A DNA stretch of 14,846 nucleotides. Source: CAKSST01 sp045535505 (GTDB lineage Bacteria > Bacillota > Clostridia > Oscillospirales > Acutalibacteraceae). Below the pieces are notes generated by a model. The model was not told the DNA's origin, made no database searches, and saw nothing but the letters and a program-made list of their open reading frames with translations. Of the stretch, positions 7,832-14,587 are shown piece by piece. The DNA lies in the NCBI GenBank assembly GCA_045535505.1, contig JAZSLU010000025.1, forward strand, positions 1-14,846, in the 5' to 3' direction. Made by a program: the position numbers and the translations under genes. Positions within the stretch are counted from its first letter, which is position 1. Each line of letters starts with the position of its first letter.

Positions 7832-8992
7832 TTATATTATTCTTACTCGAATAACGCCCTCAATAGCTGTTGCTCTTGCCATTATAGCATCATCATCACC
7901 ATCGTTGATGTCAAGCAATGTGTAAGCATATTCGCCCTTTGCTCTGTTAACCATATTCTCAATATTAATATCCTTGCCTACGGCTGCTGTAAGATTATTA
8001 ATCATATTAGGAATATTCTTATGAATTACGCAAACACGCTTTTTGGTGTTACGGGGAATATTAACTTCGGGTAGGTTAACCGAGTTAACAATACAGCCGT
8101 TTTCAATATAATTAATAAGCTGTTTTGCCGCCATTCTTGCGCAGTTTTCTTCAGATTCAGGTGTTGATGCGCCAAGATGCGGGATAGCAATAACACCATC
8201 TGCTCCAAGCATTTCGTCACTTGGGAAGTCGGTAACGTAACTTGCCACCTTGCCGCTTTCAAGCGCTGCAAGCATATCGGCAGAATTTACAAGACCGCCT
8301 CTTGCAAAGTTAAGAATTCTTACTCCGTCTTTCATCATTGCCATAGACTCAGCGTTGATAAGATTCTTTGTAGAATCATTAAGCGGAACGTGAACAGTAA
8401 TGTAATCACACTGTGTAAAAATTTCTTTTATATCAGTTGCGTGAATGGCATTGTGTGTAAGGTGCCATGCAGCGTCAACCGACAAATACGGGTCATAGCC
8501 GTAAACCTTCATACCAAGGTGATTTGCTGCATTTGCAACCAAAACACCAATAGCACCAAGACCGATAATACCGAGGCTCTTGCCGCTAATTTCAGGACCT
8601 GCAAAAGCGCTCTTTCCTTTTTCAACAAGTTTGCCAACCTCGTCGCCCTTGCCTTTAAGCGTTTTTGCCCATTCAATAGCGGGAATAACACGGCGAGAAC
8701 CGATAAGCAAACCGGCTACAACCATTTCTTTAACTGCGTTCGCGTTTGCACCGGGTGTGTTGAAAACAACAATGCCCTGCTCTGAGCAACGTTCTATAGG
8801 AATGTTGTTTGTACCTGCACCTGCTCGTGCAATACCAAGTAAACTTTCACTAAACTGCTCGTCGTGCAAAGCGGCAGAACGAACGATAGCGCCTTGCGGG
8901 TTTTCCATAGTGTCAGAAATTTCATATTTGTTTTCATCAAACATCGAAAGTCCTGTTTTTGAAATTTTGTTATAAGTAATAATCTTATACAT
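7832..8992 (-). CDS. serA: D-3-phosphoglycerate dehydrogenase, ACT-domain type
   Basis: The enzyme oxidises 3-phosphoglycerate to 3-phosphohydroxypyruvate with NAD, the first step of serine synthesis. The 386-residue product has the substrate-binding fold split around a nucleotide-binding Rossmann domain: GIIGLGAIG at 141-149, catalytic Arg231 in NFARGG, and the catalytic His272 in IPHLGAST. Residues about 318-386 form an ACT domain, usually the serine sensor for feedback inhibition. This is the short form with no intervening ASB domain. The ATG at 8992 is 2 bp after the serC stop codon, so the two genes are one transcriptional unit; AAGGAG lies within the end of serC. The adjacent serC supports SerA over other 2-hydroxyacid dehydrogenases. 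Confidence 0.93.
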   Translation of the reverse strand: MYKIITYNKISKTGLSMFDENKYEISDTMENPQGAIVRSAALHDEQFSESLLGIARAGAGTNNIPIERCSEQGIVVFNTPGANANAVKEMVVAGLLIGSRRVIPAIEWAKTLKGKGDEVGKLVEKGKSAFAGPEISGKSLGIIGLGAIGVLVANAANHLGMKVYGYDPYLSVDAAWHLTHNAIHATDIKEIFTQCDYITVHVPLNDSTKNLINAESMAMMKDGVRILNFARGGLVNSADMLAALESGKVASYVTDFPSDEMLGADGVIAIPHLGASTPESEENCARMAAKQLINYIENGCIVNSVNLPEVNIPRNTKKRVCVIHKNIPNMINNLTAAVGKDINIENMVNRAKGEYAYTLLDINDGDDDAIMARATAIEGVIRVRII

Positions 8993-8994
8993 GA

Positions 8995-10080
8995 TTATTT
9001 GTGCTCCTTTTCAAATTTAGCCATAACGTCAACCAATTTTTCAACACCCTCGTAAGGCATGGCATTGTAAATTGATGCTCTCATACCGCCTACTGAACGA
9101 TGGCCCTTGATGTTTACAAGACCCTCTTGCTTTGCTGCGGCAATAAACGCTGCATCAAGCTCATCGCTGCCTGTAATAAAGGGAATGTTCATTAACGAAC
9201 GGTCCTCTTTAACAACTGTTCCTTTAAACAATTTGCTGTTGTCAAGAAAATCGTAAAGCAGATTAGCCTTTTTCTCATTAATTTTTTTCATATTTTCAAG
9301 ACCGCCGATTGTGTCGCGAATCCACTCAAGCACAAGACCTGCCATATAGATGGTGTAGCAAGGCGGCGTATTATACATTGAATCATTTTCTGCATGAATT
9401 TTATAGTCAAGCATAGTGGGAGTAATATCTCTTGCGTTACCGACAAGGTCTTTACGAACAATAACCACAGTAAGACCAGCGGGAGCCAAGTTTTTCTGGG
9501 CACCGGCATAAAGCAACCCAAATTTTGAAACATCCAAGGGTTCTGAAACAATGCAGCTTGAAATATCGCCAACCAGAGGAACGTCACCAGTATCAGGCAA
9601 CTCATTGAACTTGGTGCCGTAAATTGTGTTGTTCATACAAATATGAAAATAATCGGCATCCTTATCAAATGTCGTCTTATCAAGTTTAGGTATGTATGAA
9701 TATGTTTTATCAGCAGAAGAAGCAACGGCATTGGCAACACCATACTTTGCAGCCTCTTTATACGCTTTGTTTGCCCATTGGCCAGTAATAACAAAATCAG
9801 CCTTGCCGTTTTTGTTCATAAGATTCAAAGGAATCATTGAAAACTGCGTTGAAGCACCACCCTGCAAGAATAAAACGTCATAATTATCAGGTATGTTCAT
9901 AACCTCTCTTAAAAGAGCCTCTACACCCTTGATAATTGCATCATACTCTTTTGAACGGTGTGACATCTCCATTACCGATTGGCCTGTTGTACCATACTCA
10001 ACGAATTCTGCCTGAGCACGCTTTAACACATCAAGCGGAAGCATTGAAGGACCTGCACTAAAATTAAAAATTCTTGACAT
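8995..10080 (-). CDS. serC: Phosphoserine aminotransferase
   Basis: SerC transfers the amino group of glutamate to 3-phosphohydroxypyruvate, giving phosphoserine; some homologues also act in vitamin B6 synthesis. The 361-residue product begins MSRIFNFSAGPSMLP, the family hallmark. It carries the PLP-phosphate binding region FLQGGASTQF near 71-80 and the Schiff-base lysine Lys196 in YAGAQKNLAPAG. An upstream in-frame start at 10125 exists, but the ATG at 10080 is chosen because homology begins there and GGATGAGG precedes it. It heads a two-gene serC-serA operon. No serB phosphatase is in the window. Confidence 0.96.
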   Translation of the reverse strand: MSRIFNFSAGPSMLPLDVLKRAQAEFVEYGTTGQSVMEMSHRSKEYDAIIKGVEALLREVMNIPDNYDVLFLQGGASTQFSMIPLNLMNKNGKADFVITGQWANKAYKEAAKYGVANAVASSADKTYSYIPKLDKTTFDKDADYFHICMNNTIYGTKFNELPDTGDVPLVGDISSCIVSEPLDVSKFGLLYAGAQKNLAPAGLTVVIVRKDLVGNARDITPTMLDYKIHAENDSMYNTPPCYTIYMAGLVLEWIRDTIGGLENMKKINEKKANLLYDFLDNSKLFKGTVVKEDRSLMNIPFITGSDELDAAFIAAAKQEGLVNIKGHRSVGGMRASIYNAMPYEGVEKLVDVMAKFEKEHK

Positions 10081-10154
10081 AAAAACCTCATCCTTACTTG
10101 CAATAATAATTATTTTACGCTCCAAATTATTTTAGAGTGCAAAGATTGTAGTTC

Positions 10155-10183
10155 ATTATATTAAAGTAAAATAATACTGTCAA
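10155..10183 (-). promoter_or_regulatory. Promoter of serC-serA
   Basis: On the minus strand, TTGACA (10178-10183), 17 bases and TATAAT (10155-10160) make a perfect consensus promoter. The start would be near 10148, giving a leader of about 68 nt with no recognisable T-box or riboswitch. Confidence 0.88.
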
Positions 10184-10187
10184 CCGA

Positions 10188-10207
10188 ATTGTTAAATTAT
10201 TAACAAT
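10188..10207. repeat. Inverted repeat directly upstream of the serC -35 box
   Basis: ATTGTTAA-ATTA-TTAACAAT is an 8-bp perfect dyad ending 5 bp from the -35 hexamer. A second, longer-range dyad (AAAGATTGT at 10141-10149, ACAATCTTT at 10203-10211) overlaps it and brackets the promoter. Operator function is an inference; AT-rich dyads can arise by chance. Confidence 0.45.
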
Positions 10208-10231
10208 CTTTTTGTTGTAATTAAAGGAATT

Positions 10232-10318
10232 ATGAGAAAGTTTGTTATTTTTTTATCAATATTGCTTTATATAATATGCCATTGCTCGCAACAACAAGCA
10301 ACGGCATTACATTGCTAA
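10232..10318 (+). CDS. Possible 28-residue hydrophobic peptide
   Basis: An ATG preceded by AAAGGAATT opens a short frame encoding a basic start (MRK), a hydrophobic run (about residues 4-15) and a Cys/Gln-rich tail ending at TAA. It is the only plus-strand candidate between the serC promoter and the WYL gene, and its end overlaps the last 4 bases of that gene. I see no good plus-strand promoter, and part of the frame coincides with a hairpin that could be the WYL gene terminator. It is more likely chance than a gene, but it has the shape of a small membrane peptide. Confidence 0.2.
   Translation: MRKFVIFLSILLYIICHCSQQQATALHC
10276..10307 (-). terminator. Hairpin after the WYL regulator gene
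   Basis: On the minus strand an 11-bp stem (ATGCCGTTGCT with AGCAATGGCAT, one G-U pair) encloses a 10-base loop, 8 bp past the stop codon. It is followed by ATTATATAAAG rather than a clean T-run, so it may terminate weakly or protect the 3' end. Confidence 0.5.
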
Positions 10319-11298
10319 TAGTTATCAAGAACTTGATTTGCAAGTTGTAAAAGTTCTTGCTTTACGCTTTCAGGTGATACAATTTTCATTTTTTTGCCAA
10401 AACCCATAACCCACGACAAAAACATTTTACTTATCATAACATTAACGGTAACCCTAAATACATCACCGTCATTTATAAACATTAAATTGTCGCCGAATCG
10501 GTCAATAATAACACCCGCAAGCGAATTATCACATTCAAGAGTCACCTTTTGCGCATTACCTCCGAACATACCAAACATCTGCTTAGAATAAACCGCCATA
10601 TCAAAGCTTTCAAAATGTTTACTCCCCAGACGCGTCTTTTCTTCAATACCTACGTTTTGCATTTTGTCAACCCTAAAATGCTTTATTATATCTGCCTTTG
10701 CATCATAACCAATCATATAATAGTTTTCGTCATCCCAGGTAAGCGCCCAAGGGCTAATTTCGTATAAAGCACCATCGTGTCTAAGAACCTTTTGCTTTTT
10801 TTCGTTCCATTCATAATATTTAAAGGTTAATCTTTTATTCAGCGCAATAGCATTATGAATACTGTCAACATTATAATATGCTTGCTCGTTGGGCGTTTTA
10901 ACTCGGTTAGAAACAAACACTTGACGGTCAAGTTGCATTTTTTCATAATTACTTGCCATTGACGACAGTTTTTTAATAAGCTCATTGCTTTTTTTCTTTG
11001 TAATAAACTTTGAGGACTGCACTGCATCAACAAGCAATTTTAGCTCAGGCAGTTGAAAGGTTCTGTCGGCAACAAAATAGCCTGTATTTCTTCCCTGTCG
11101 AGTGCTCTGTACCTCTACGCCGTACAAGCGCAGAGTTTCAAAGTCATCATAAAGGCTTTTGCGCTCTGCCGTTATATCATAGGATTCAAGCAATTCTATA
11201 ATCTGTTTTATTGAAAGAATGTGGTTTTCGTCTGTATGCTCGTTTAAAATTTTCATCAGATATAACAATTTAAGTTTTTGATTAGCACCTTTTGCCAT
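10315..11298 (-). CDS. WYL-domain transcriptional regulator
   Basis: This is a DNA-binding regulator of the HTH/WYL class, whose members sense ligands or nucleic acids through the WYL domain. Of 327 residues, about 8-75 form a winged helix-turn-helix (SIKQIIELLESYDITAERKSLYDDFETL, then GVEVQSTRQGRNTGYFVADR). The WYL domain lies at about 145-215, including ISPWALTWDDENYYMIGYD and IKHFRVDKM, and a C-terminal WCX-like domain runs to the end. The ATG at 11298 follows AAGGCGG; a TTG 9 bases earlier abuts that site and is rejected. The gene has its own promoter and stands alone, so its target is unknown. It could be autoregulatory or act on the adjacent serine operon or oxidoreductase, but nothing in the sequence shows this. 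Confidence 0.9.
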   Translation of the reverse strand: MAKGANQKLKLLYLMKILNEHTDENHILSIKQIIELLESYDITAERKSLYDDFETLRLYGVEVQSTRQGRNTGYFVADRTFQLPELKLLVDAVQSSKFITKKKSNELIKKLSSMASNYEKMQLDRQVFVSNRVKTPNEQAYYNVDSIHNAIALNKRLTFKYYEWNEKKQKVLRHDGALYEISPWALTWDDENYYMIGYDAKADIIKHFRVDKMQNVGIEEKTRLGSKHFESFDMAVYSKQMFGMFGGNAQKVTLECDNSLAGVIIDRFGDNLMFINDGDVFRVTVNVMISKMFLSWVMGFGKKMKIVSPESVKQELLQLANQVLDNY

Positions 11299-11329
11299 AA
11301 AAATCAACCGCCTTTTTAATATCGGCTTT

Positions 11330-11358
11330 ATTGTACCATAAACAACCCAAAAAGTGAA
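11330..11358 (-). promoter_or_regulatory. Likely promoter of the WYL regulator gene
   Basis: On the minus strand, TTCACT (11353-11358), 17 bases and TACAAT (11330-11335) give a moderate -35 and a good -10. It sits just downstream of the terminator of the preceding gene. Confidence 0.6.
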
Positions 11359-11374
11359 TATTTATTTGAAAGCA

Positions 11375-11403
11375 ATAAAAAGGCTGAGCATAAAGCTCAG
11401 CCT
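11375..11403 (-). terminator. Strong terminator after the oxidoreductase gene
   Basis: AGGCTGAGC and GCTCAGCCT (11395-11403 and 11381-11389) form a perfect 9-bp stem with a 5-base loop, followed on the minus strand by TTTTTATT. It starts 5 bp after the stop codon and closes this transcription unit. Confidence 0.92.
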
Positions 11404-11407
11404 AATT

Positions 11408-12418
11408 TTATTCGAGTTCTAACACTTGGCTTTCATTTTTAGCGCTTTCAAAGCATTTTTCCAACAAGTAAATTGCGTGAGCGGATTCATCTGGAGGACA
11501 AGTGGTGTTTTCTATACCCTCGCTTATCACCTTAACAAAATATCCAATTTCTTCAACAATGCCATCTTGCACAGGCAAAGAAATGAGTTCTTTTTTGCCA
11601 TCGTTATCCTCAAATGTTACCTCTTTTCCGTCAAACACGAGTTTGCCCTGCTCAAACTCCACGTCATAACTTGCGCAAAATGCACCTGTTTGGTCTTGCC
11701 ATTCACTTTCAATTACCACGTCAAAATCGTTGTAACAGAAGGTTGAAACAGAATGGTCATTTATAGAGCGCAAACTCTCAAGCTCACAACGAAGTTTTTG
11801 GGGATAACCGAAAATATACTGCATAACATCAAAGTCATGAACGTTAAGCTCGGTCATTGAACTGCCTGCTTTTTCATCCTTAAAACGCCAGTTATCCTTA
11901 CCCCATTTTGGCAACGGTGTAACACGGCTGAAATATGCCTTTTTAACCTTGCCGTATTTTGCTTGTTTAACTGCATTGTACAAATATATATACTCAGCAT
12001 AAAATCTAACACAATGACCAATCATAAGATTTGCTTTGTTTTCATTTGCTGCCTTTATCATATTAAGACATTGCTCATATGTATCCGCCATAGGTTTTTC
12101 ACACAAAACACAACAGCCTTGTTTTAATGCTTCAACCGCAAATGGCTCATGAAAACCTGTGGGCAAACAAATATCAACTAAGTCAGGCTTAATTTCTTCA
12201 AGCATTTTCTTGTGGTCGGTATATTGTGCGAATGGCAGCTCGTTTTCAAACTCACTGGGTATGGGAATGTTGATTTTGGTAACGCTTTTAAACATATCGG
12301 GGTTTGCATCACATGCTGCAACAAGCTGAACAGGCAAACCAATTTTATTGTAATGATGATAAGCCCATCTATGTATCTGAGCGATACCGCCAAAACCGAT
12401 AATTGCAACCTTAATCAT
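11408..12418 (-). CDS. Gfo/Idh/MocA-family NAD(P)-dependent oxidoreductase
   Basis: Members oxidise or reduce sugars, inositols and related polyols; the substrate here is not predictable. The 336-residue product has an N-terminal Rossmann domain with GFGGIA at 8-13, the family EKP motif at 107-109 with the catalytic-type Lys108, and a C-terminal alpha/beta domain. The segment ELNVHDFDVMQYIFG (about 190-204) matches the conserved active-site histidine/aspartate region. An AAAGGA site lies upstream of the ATG at 12418. The gene is transcribed alone, between an elaborate upstream region and a strong terminator. With no transporter or sugar kinase beside it, a catabolic role is only a guess. Confidence 0.9.
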   Translation of the reverse strand: MIKVAIIGFGGIAQIHRWAYHHYNKIGLPVQLVAACDANPDMFKSVTKINIPIPSEFENELPFAQYTDHKKMLEEIKPDLVDICLPTGFHEPFAVEALKQGCCVLCEKPMADTYEQCLNMIKAANENKANLMIGHCVRFYAEYIYLYNAVKQAKYGKVKKAYFSRVTPLPKWGKDNWRFKDEKAGSSMTELNVHDFDVMQYIFGYPQKLRCELESLRSINDHSVSTFCYNDFDVVIESEWQDQTGAFCASYDVEFEQGKLVFDGKEVTFEDNDGKKELISLPVQDGIVEEIGYFVKVISEGIENTTCPPDESAHAIYLLEKCFESAKNESQVLELE

Positions 12419-12455
12419 ACAAATTTCATCCTTTATTTATTATTGTACATTTAAA

Positions 12456-12484
12456 ATTATATTATTTGCATCACAATATGTCCA
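12456..12484 (-). promoter_or_regulatory. Promoter of the oxidoreductase gene
   Basis: On the minus strand, TGGACA (12479-12484), 17 bases and TATAAT (12456-12461) make a strong promoter. One copy of the repeated CACAATAT box lies within its spacer, where a bound protein would block polymerase. Confidence 0.75.
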
Positions 12485-12583
12485 TACACAATAGTAAATT
12501 TTATTTGCACAATATTAAATATAACAAATTTAATGCGCTTTAATTTTCTTTTGCACAATATTCAATGTATTTTGCATAATATT
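12465..12583 (+). repeat. Five direct copies of a TTTGCACAATAT-like box
   Basis: Two exact 13-base copies, TTTGCACAATATT, lie at 12504-12516 and 12550-12562. Near copies are TTTGCATAATATT at 12571-12583, TTTGCATCACAATATG at 12465-12480, and a partial CACAATA at 12487-12493. All point the same way in the intergenic stretch before the oxidoreductase gene, and one overlaps its promoter. They look like binding sites for a repressor or activator; identity unknown. Confidence 0.55.
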
Positions 12584-12601
12584 TAGGAGCAAGTATATAT
12601 T

Positions 12602-14128
12602 TTAGTTTTTCCAATATTTTCTGTCAAGACTTCTAAATTGCAACGCCTGGAGAATATGCGCTTTTTCAATAGTAACACTGTCGTCAAGGTCTGCAATCGT
12701 TCTTGAAATTTTCAAAACTCTATCGTAAGATCGTGCGGAAAATCCCATTTTTTCAAATGCCTCCCGCAAAAGCGATGATGCTTCCCCGCTCAACTCACAA
12801 AACTGCCTAATCATCTTTGGGGTCATTTTTGCATTACACGAAACATCTGTGCCCTCAAAACGTTTTTGCTGAATTTTTCTTGCGGCATTAACCCGCTCGC
12901 GTATTGCAGAAGAACTCTCCTCATCCCTTTTAGAAGAAAGAGAGTTATAATCAACAGGTCCAACCTCAACATGCAAATCAAGCCTGTCAAGTAAAGGCCC
13001 TGATATACGTCCAAGATAACGAGACACCGCAGCAGCAGTGCATACACATTGCTTTGTAGGATGACCGTAATATCCGCATGGGCATGGATTCATCGCCGCA
13101 ACAAGCGTAATGGAACAAGGATATGTAAACGACCCTGCCACACGGGAAACGGTTATTGTTCCGTCCTCTAAAGGCTGACGTAGGCTTTCCATAACATCAC
13201 GGTCATATTCCGGCAACTCATCCAAAAACAATACACCATTATGTGCAAGAGAAATTTCACCCGGTCTTGGAACACTGCCACCACCCGACAATCCTCTTGA
13301 CGATACCGTATGATGCGGCGCTCTGAACGGCCGCACAGTAACCAGCGGGTTATCATTTGAAACTACACCCGCTATCGAATGTATTTTTGTAGTCTCAATT
13401 GCCTCATCAAAGCTCATTTCGGGCATAATTGTAGGCATACGTTTTGCAAGCATACTCTTACCCGAACCGGGAGGACCGATAAGCAGCACGTTGTGACCGC
13501 CCGCAGCAGCAATTTCCATAGCGCGTTTTGCTGCTGTCTGACCTTTAACATCAGCAAAATCAGGCGCACCATCAAAAAGGCCGGGAACAAACGCTATTCG
13601 CTCGACAGGCTGTTCTTGGCTTCTGCCCAAAATGTGTTTTGCAACATCTGTAATTGTTTTTAGTGCATAAACCTCAATACCGTCAACAACAGCACATTCT
13701 TTTCCGTTATCATAAGGGACATATATGCGCTTAATGCCCTGCTGTCGCGCCATAATGGTACGGGGCAAAGCTCCGTTTACGGCACGTAAAGCACCATTTA
13801 GCGAAACCTCACCCAAAAAAGCGGCATCACTAATATCGGGTTTGTCTTCGAGTGTTGCACACAAAATTGCAATAAATAACGGCAAATCGTAAACAGAGCC
13901 CTCTTTACGTACGTCTGCGGGAGCAAGATTGGCTGTTATGCGTCCAACAGGAAATTTGAAGCCGCAATTATTAAAAGCTGCACGCACTCTGTCTCGTGAT
14001 TCCTTTACGGCAGCATCGGGCAACCCAACGATATCAAAAGCAGGTAATCCCTTGCTCACGTTAACCTCAACATCGGTCACATAAGCTTCCATACCTAATA
14101 TTCCTATACTTTTTAATTGCGCATACAT
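12602..14128 (-). CDS. comM: ComM/YifB-family Mg-chelatase-like AAA+ ATPase
   Basis: ComM-type proteins are hexameric helicases that promote branch migration when transforming DNA recombines into the chromosome; in many Firmicutes the role is untested. The 508-residue product has the N-terminal Lon-protease-like fold (about 1-170, with GLPAFDIVGLPDAAVKESRDRV). Then comes an Mg-chelatase AAA+ domain with Walker A GPPGSGKS at 218-225 and Walker B VLFLDELPE at 299-307. The four-cysteine element NPCPCGYYG...CVC spans about 347-363, and the sensor region SGPLLDRLDLHVEV follows. A C-terminal helical domain completes the full family length. The start ATG at 14128 has a modest GGTGAT site. No clear terminator follows. 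With DprA in the same window, two transformation-linked factors are present. Confidence 0.93.
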   Translation of the reverse strand: MYAQLKSIGILGMEAYVTDVEVNVSKGLPAFDIVGLPDAAVKESRDRVRAAFNNCGFKFPVGRITANLAPADVRKEGSVYDLPLFIAILCATLEDKPDISDAAFLGEVSLNGALRAVNGALPRTIMARQQGIKRIYVPYDNGKECAVVDGIEVYALKTITDVAKHILGRSQEQPVERIAFVPGLFDGAPDFADVKGQTAAKRAMEIAAAGGHNVLLIGPPGSGKSMLAKRMPTIMPEMSFDEAIETTKIHSIAGVVSNDNPLVTVRPFRAPHHTVSSRGLSGGGSVPRPGEISLAHNGVLFLDELPEYDRDVMESLRQPLEDGTITVSRVAGSFTYPCSITLVAAMNPCPCGYYGHPTKQCVCTAAAVSRYLGRISGPLLDRLDLHVEVGPVDYNSLSSKRDEESSSAIRERVNAARKIQQKRFEGTDVSCNAKMTPKMIRQFCELSGEASSLLREAFEKMGFSARSYDRVLKISRTIADLDDSVTIEKAHILQALQFRSLDRKYWKN

Positions 14129-14171
14129 AACATCACCAAAAAATTAAATTATTATACATATTATAACAAAG

Positions 14172-14198
14172 ATTGGCGGATTTTTCACCAATTTTTTT
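14172..14198 (+). terminator. Possible weak terminator between comM and the tRNA promoter
   Basis: ATTGG and CCAAT (14172-14176, 14188-14192) can pair around an 11-base loop and are followed by a run of six T on the plus strand. No plus-strand gene precedes it, so it may simply insulate the divergent promoters or be fortuitous. Confidence 0.25.
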
Positions 14199-14222
14199 AG
14201 CAATAATTTTACACTTGAATTC

Positions 14223-14251
14223 TTGACAAAAACCGCACTAAATTATATAAT
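14223..14251 (+). promoter_or_regulatory. Promoter of the tRNA cluster
   Basis: TTGACA (14223-14228), a 17-base spacer and TATAAT (14246-14251) are a perfect consensus promoter on the plus strand. Transcription would begin near 14258, 20 bases before the tRNA-Ser-like half gene. A strength typical of stable-RNA promoters suggests that the downstream RNA is made in quantity. Confidence 0.88.
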
Positions 14252-14277
14252 TGTCTTGCTGCTTTTTTGCAGTCTGT

Positions 14278-14316
14278 GGAGATGTACCCAAGCGGTTGAA
14301 GGGTCCGCACTCGAAA
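14278..14316 (+). pseudogene. 5' half of a tRNA-Ser(CGA), 3' half missing
   Basis: These 39 bases are a normal class-II tRNA 5' half: acceptor strand GGAGATG, TA, a D-arm with the 3-bp stem CCC/GGG and loop AAGCGGTTGAA, T, the anticodon 5' strand CCGCA, and the loop CTCGAAA with anticodon CGA. The next bases, CATAGTCGGG, cannot pair with CCGCA. Downstream I find no T-arm or CATCTCC acceptor strand within a plausible distance. It directly follows a perfect promoter, so it is probably transcribed. It differs from the intact tRNA-Ser(CGA) downstream and is not a simple copy of it. It could be a recombination scar or a functional leader RNA. Confidence 0.7.
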
Positions 14317-14460
14317 CATAGTCGGGTCTGTCACATACCTATCTTCGTAAACCCTTTGTTTATCGGGGTTTTTAGGACTTCGGTTTGCACTTTTGAAAAT
14401 CTGCATCTCGCAGTTTTCTCGCAATTTGGTATCAAGGCGCAAGCCTATACAATTTAATAT
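14317..14460 (+). other. Hairpin-rich spacer between the tRNA half gene and tRNA-Ser
   Basis: I see no protein gene here. Three inverted repeats stand out. AAACCC (14349-14354) with GGGTTT (14366-14371) is followed by more T and looks like a terminator. GAAAA-T-CTGC with GCAG-TTTTC lies at 14395-14418. AGGC-GCAA-GCCT lies at 14435-14446, with a GNRA tetraloop. No second promoter is obvious, so the intact tRNA-Ser would have to be made by read-through. Confidence 0.5.
14349..14374 (+). terminator. Possible terminator inside the tRNA cluster
   Basis: A 6-bp stem AAACCC/GGGTTT with an 11-base loop runs into a TTTTTA tract. If active, it would release a short RNA of about 115 nt that starts with the tRNA-Ser half. 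Confidence 0.4.
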
Positions 14461-14549
14461 GGAGACGTATCGAAGTGGTCATAACGGGGCTGACTCGAAA
14501 TCAGTTAGGGAGCAACCCCCCGCGAGTTCGAATCTCGCCGTCTCCGCCA
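14461..14549 (+). tRNA. tRNA-Ser(CGA)
   Basis: This is an intact class-II tRNA reading codon UCG. The acceptor GGAGACG pairs fully with CGTCTCC. The anticodon stem GCTGA/TCAGT encloses CTCGAAA (anticodon CGA at 14496-14498). A long variable arm includes GGG-AGCAA-CCC. The T-arm is GCGAG-TTCGAAT-CTCGC, followed by discriminator G and an encoded CCA. The long variable arm is the class-II feature that suits serine. Confidence 0.97.
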
Positions 14550-14551
14550 AG

Positions 14552-14585
14552 GCGGAGTTGCTTATGCAACTCCGCTTAGTATTTT
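14552..14585 (+). terminator. Terminator after tRNA-Ser
   Basis: A perfect 10-bp stem GCGGAGTTGC/GCAACTCCGC (14552-14561, 14566-14575) with loop TTAT is followed by TTAGTATTTT. Its 5' strand also complements the tRNA 3' end: CTCCGCC-AA-GGCGGAG. Alternative pairing with the tRNA acceptor strand is therefore possible before processing. Confidence 0.75.
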
Positions 14586-14587
14586 AT

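Noticed and set aside
8177..8785. A 202-codon plus-strand open frame
   Set aside because: It is antisense to serA, Cys/Asn-rich, with no ribosome binding site. The serA frame has all family motifs.
10081..10147. A T-box or serine riboswitch before serC
   Set aside because: The leader is only about 68 nt, has no T-box sequence, specifier loop or terminator, and looks unstructured.
14393..14418. CATCTC at 14405-14409 as the 3' acceptor strand of the tRNA half gene
   Set aside because: The bases before it cannot form a T-arm, and the segment is better explained by its own hairpin.
14278..14460. tRNA-Ser split by a group I intron
   Set aside because: The gap is only 144 bp and the following tRNA has its own complete, different 5' half. 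No 3' exon matching GGAGATG is present.
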